From: Allodiplogaster sudhausi
Lineage: Eukaryota > Nematoda > Chromadorea > Rhabditida > Diplogasteridae
Assembly: GCA_945643635.1 (NCBI GenBank)
Contig: CALZFC010000066.1
Coordinates: 1,466,001 to 1,530,000 of the forward strand
Direction of reading: 5' to 3'
Length of the DNA: 64,000 nucleotides
Shown: piece after piece, positions 62,837 to 64,000 of the stretch
Layout: the number at the start of each line of letters is the position of its first letter
How positions within the stretch are numbered: the first letter of the stretch is position 1
Made by a program: the position numbers and the translations under genes
The notes under the pieces: generated by a model
Database searches by the model: none
What the model saw: only the letters and a program-made list of their open reading frames with translations
What the model was told of the DNA's origin: nothing

Positions 62837-64000
62837 AAACAATTTATATTCACTCATCCTTTTCTTTATATTTCCTTCAATATAAATATAATACAAAGGC
62901 ACAAATATTCACTGCTATCTTAAAATTGTGCCAGTAAAAGTTATATTTATTATTAACAGTGAAAAGGAAACGTTGGCCTTTTACAGCTACGAACTCTTGA
63001 TGGGGAATGGGGTATTCTGAACATGCAAAGGCCATGAGCATAGTTGAGAAGCACGACAATGAGGATAATAGCCTTGGACGTGGAGAGGGAGAGAAAGAAG
63101 AGAGAGCGAGAGAGAACAGAGAGTGAAAAAGAAGAGAGAAGAGAGATAAAGAGAAAGGAGAGAGCGCAGGTAGGCCGTGGATTAGCATGGAAAGGAGTGC
63201 GTGCGAGAACGGAGAGACGGAAGAAAGGCTCCTTCTGCTTCCCACCTGCGACACTCAGAAGAGACCGATTATGGTCGTTCCCCTATTTTCTCCTCTTTTG
63301 CGTTCCCAATGTCGCCGCAATTCTTTCAATTGCTACAATCATACGCAATGTTGAATAGAAAGCATAAATCCAAAAAGGAGGAGTTAATAAACAAATAATT
63401 AACACATTTAGCATATTTCCCAGAAAAATTGAGAAATTAGGCAGAAGCCGAGTAAAGAAACCTCAAGATTGTCCATGGGAAAGAGCTATGAGAAGGAGAT
63501 GACATTGCCTATGGATAATGAGCAAGGGCTGAATCGATGAGAGAGCAGAAGAGGAGAAGAGACAAAGAGAAGCTTGTGAAATACAAAGAGTAGGCGGAAG
63601 ATGAGAGAGAGAGAGAGAGAGAGAGATTCTAGCAATGCGAGAGGTATGTACATCATGTACATCAAAAAGGGATATAGAAAGATGCAGAACGGAAGATAGA
63701 GGGCGAGAGAGAGAGAGAGAGAAAGAGAGAAGAGAGAGAGAAGAGAGAGAGAGAGAGGGAGAGAGAGAGCGCGAAGGAAGCAGAGAAGGGGGCATCTACA
63801 TTCTGTCCATCCATGATGGAATTAGTCGCATAACGAGTGAGCCAGCGACTACATGCCCAATTCTTTCTTCTCTCTCTCTGTTTCTCGAGAGAGAAGAAAG
63901 GAAGGAAGAGGACGGAAGGCTTCCCATCCATTCCCAACTATAAAGTGCAATCTTCTCCCAGATATACTCCCATTCCTGGAGAAGCAGCCATGGACACAAA
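62837..64000. other. Right edge: no resolved gene, GA arrays
   Basis: Upstream exons of the CaaX-like gene are expected here on the minus strand but none could be fixed. Open minus-strand pieces at 63060-62950 and 63990-63930 lack support. GA arrays lie at 63060-63160 and 63610-63780. Confidence 0.4.

Overview
This window is a gene-dense stretch of animal nuclear DNA. Nearly every gene is split by introns, many of them very short (about 32-65 nt), while others are swollen by (CT)n/(GA)n arrays. The gene set (Cys-loop receptor, NCKX exchanger, CHMP7, C/EBP, MAM and Ly6-type proteins, TSSK-type kinase) is metazoan. Tight packing, tiny introns and a co-directional gene run suggest a compact invertebrate genome. 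A nematode or another small-genome protostome is my guess; the sequence does not settle the phylum.

Layout. 1-8928: five genes on the minus strand, in transcription order a Ly6-like glycine-rich secreted protein, CHMP7, a 103-residue C/EBP-gamma-like bZIP, neuroguidin/Lcp5 and RNA polymerase III subunit RPC3, which runs off the left edge. 9780-11006: a plus-strand protein with two MAM domains. 11074-13550: exons of an unrecognised serine-rich protein. 12537-19355: a 6.8-kb structure with inverted-repeat arms, each holding a tandem array of a 39-bp unit with a perfect palindrome; I read it as a foldback-type mobile element. 19543-24427 (minus): a nicotinic acetylcholine receptor alpha-type subunit. 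24428-29004: no gene I can support. 29005-32381 (minus): fat-storage-inducing transmembrane protein (FITM), whose first intron holds a 1.8-kb TA-flanked transposon with an ISXO2/Merlin-like transposase remnant. 32738-37236 (plus): nuclear cap-binding protein NCBP1, divergent from FITM. 37746-44304 (minus): K+-dependent Na+/Ca2+ exchanger (SLC24). 44305-49087: no supported gene. 49088-52742 (minus): mitochondrial aspartate aminotransferase. 53627-55171 (plus): TIPIN/Swi3-like fork-protection factor. 55363-57649 (plus): a TSSK-like kinase with three inferred GC-AG introns. 57932-60527: a segment bounded by perfect 22-bp inverted repeats. 61629-62836 (minus): the C-terminal part of a protein ending in a CaaX-like cysteine cluster.

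Functionally these are mostly unrelated housekeeping genes (transcription, rRNA processing, cap binding, ESCRT, replication fork protection, transamination) beside neuronal or membrane genes (receptor, exchanger, Ly6, MAM). The unusual content lies in the repeats: polypurine/polypyrimidine tracts, at least three inverted-repeat mobile structures, and the splice-site oddities. Gene names come from recognising conserved protein motifs by eye; no database search was run. Exon joins are given only where reading frame and splice signals agree.
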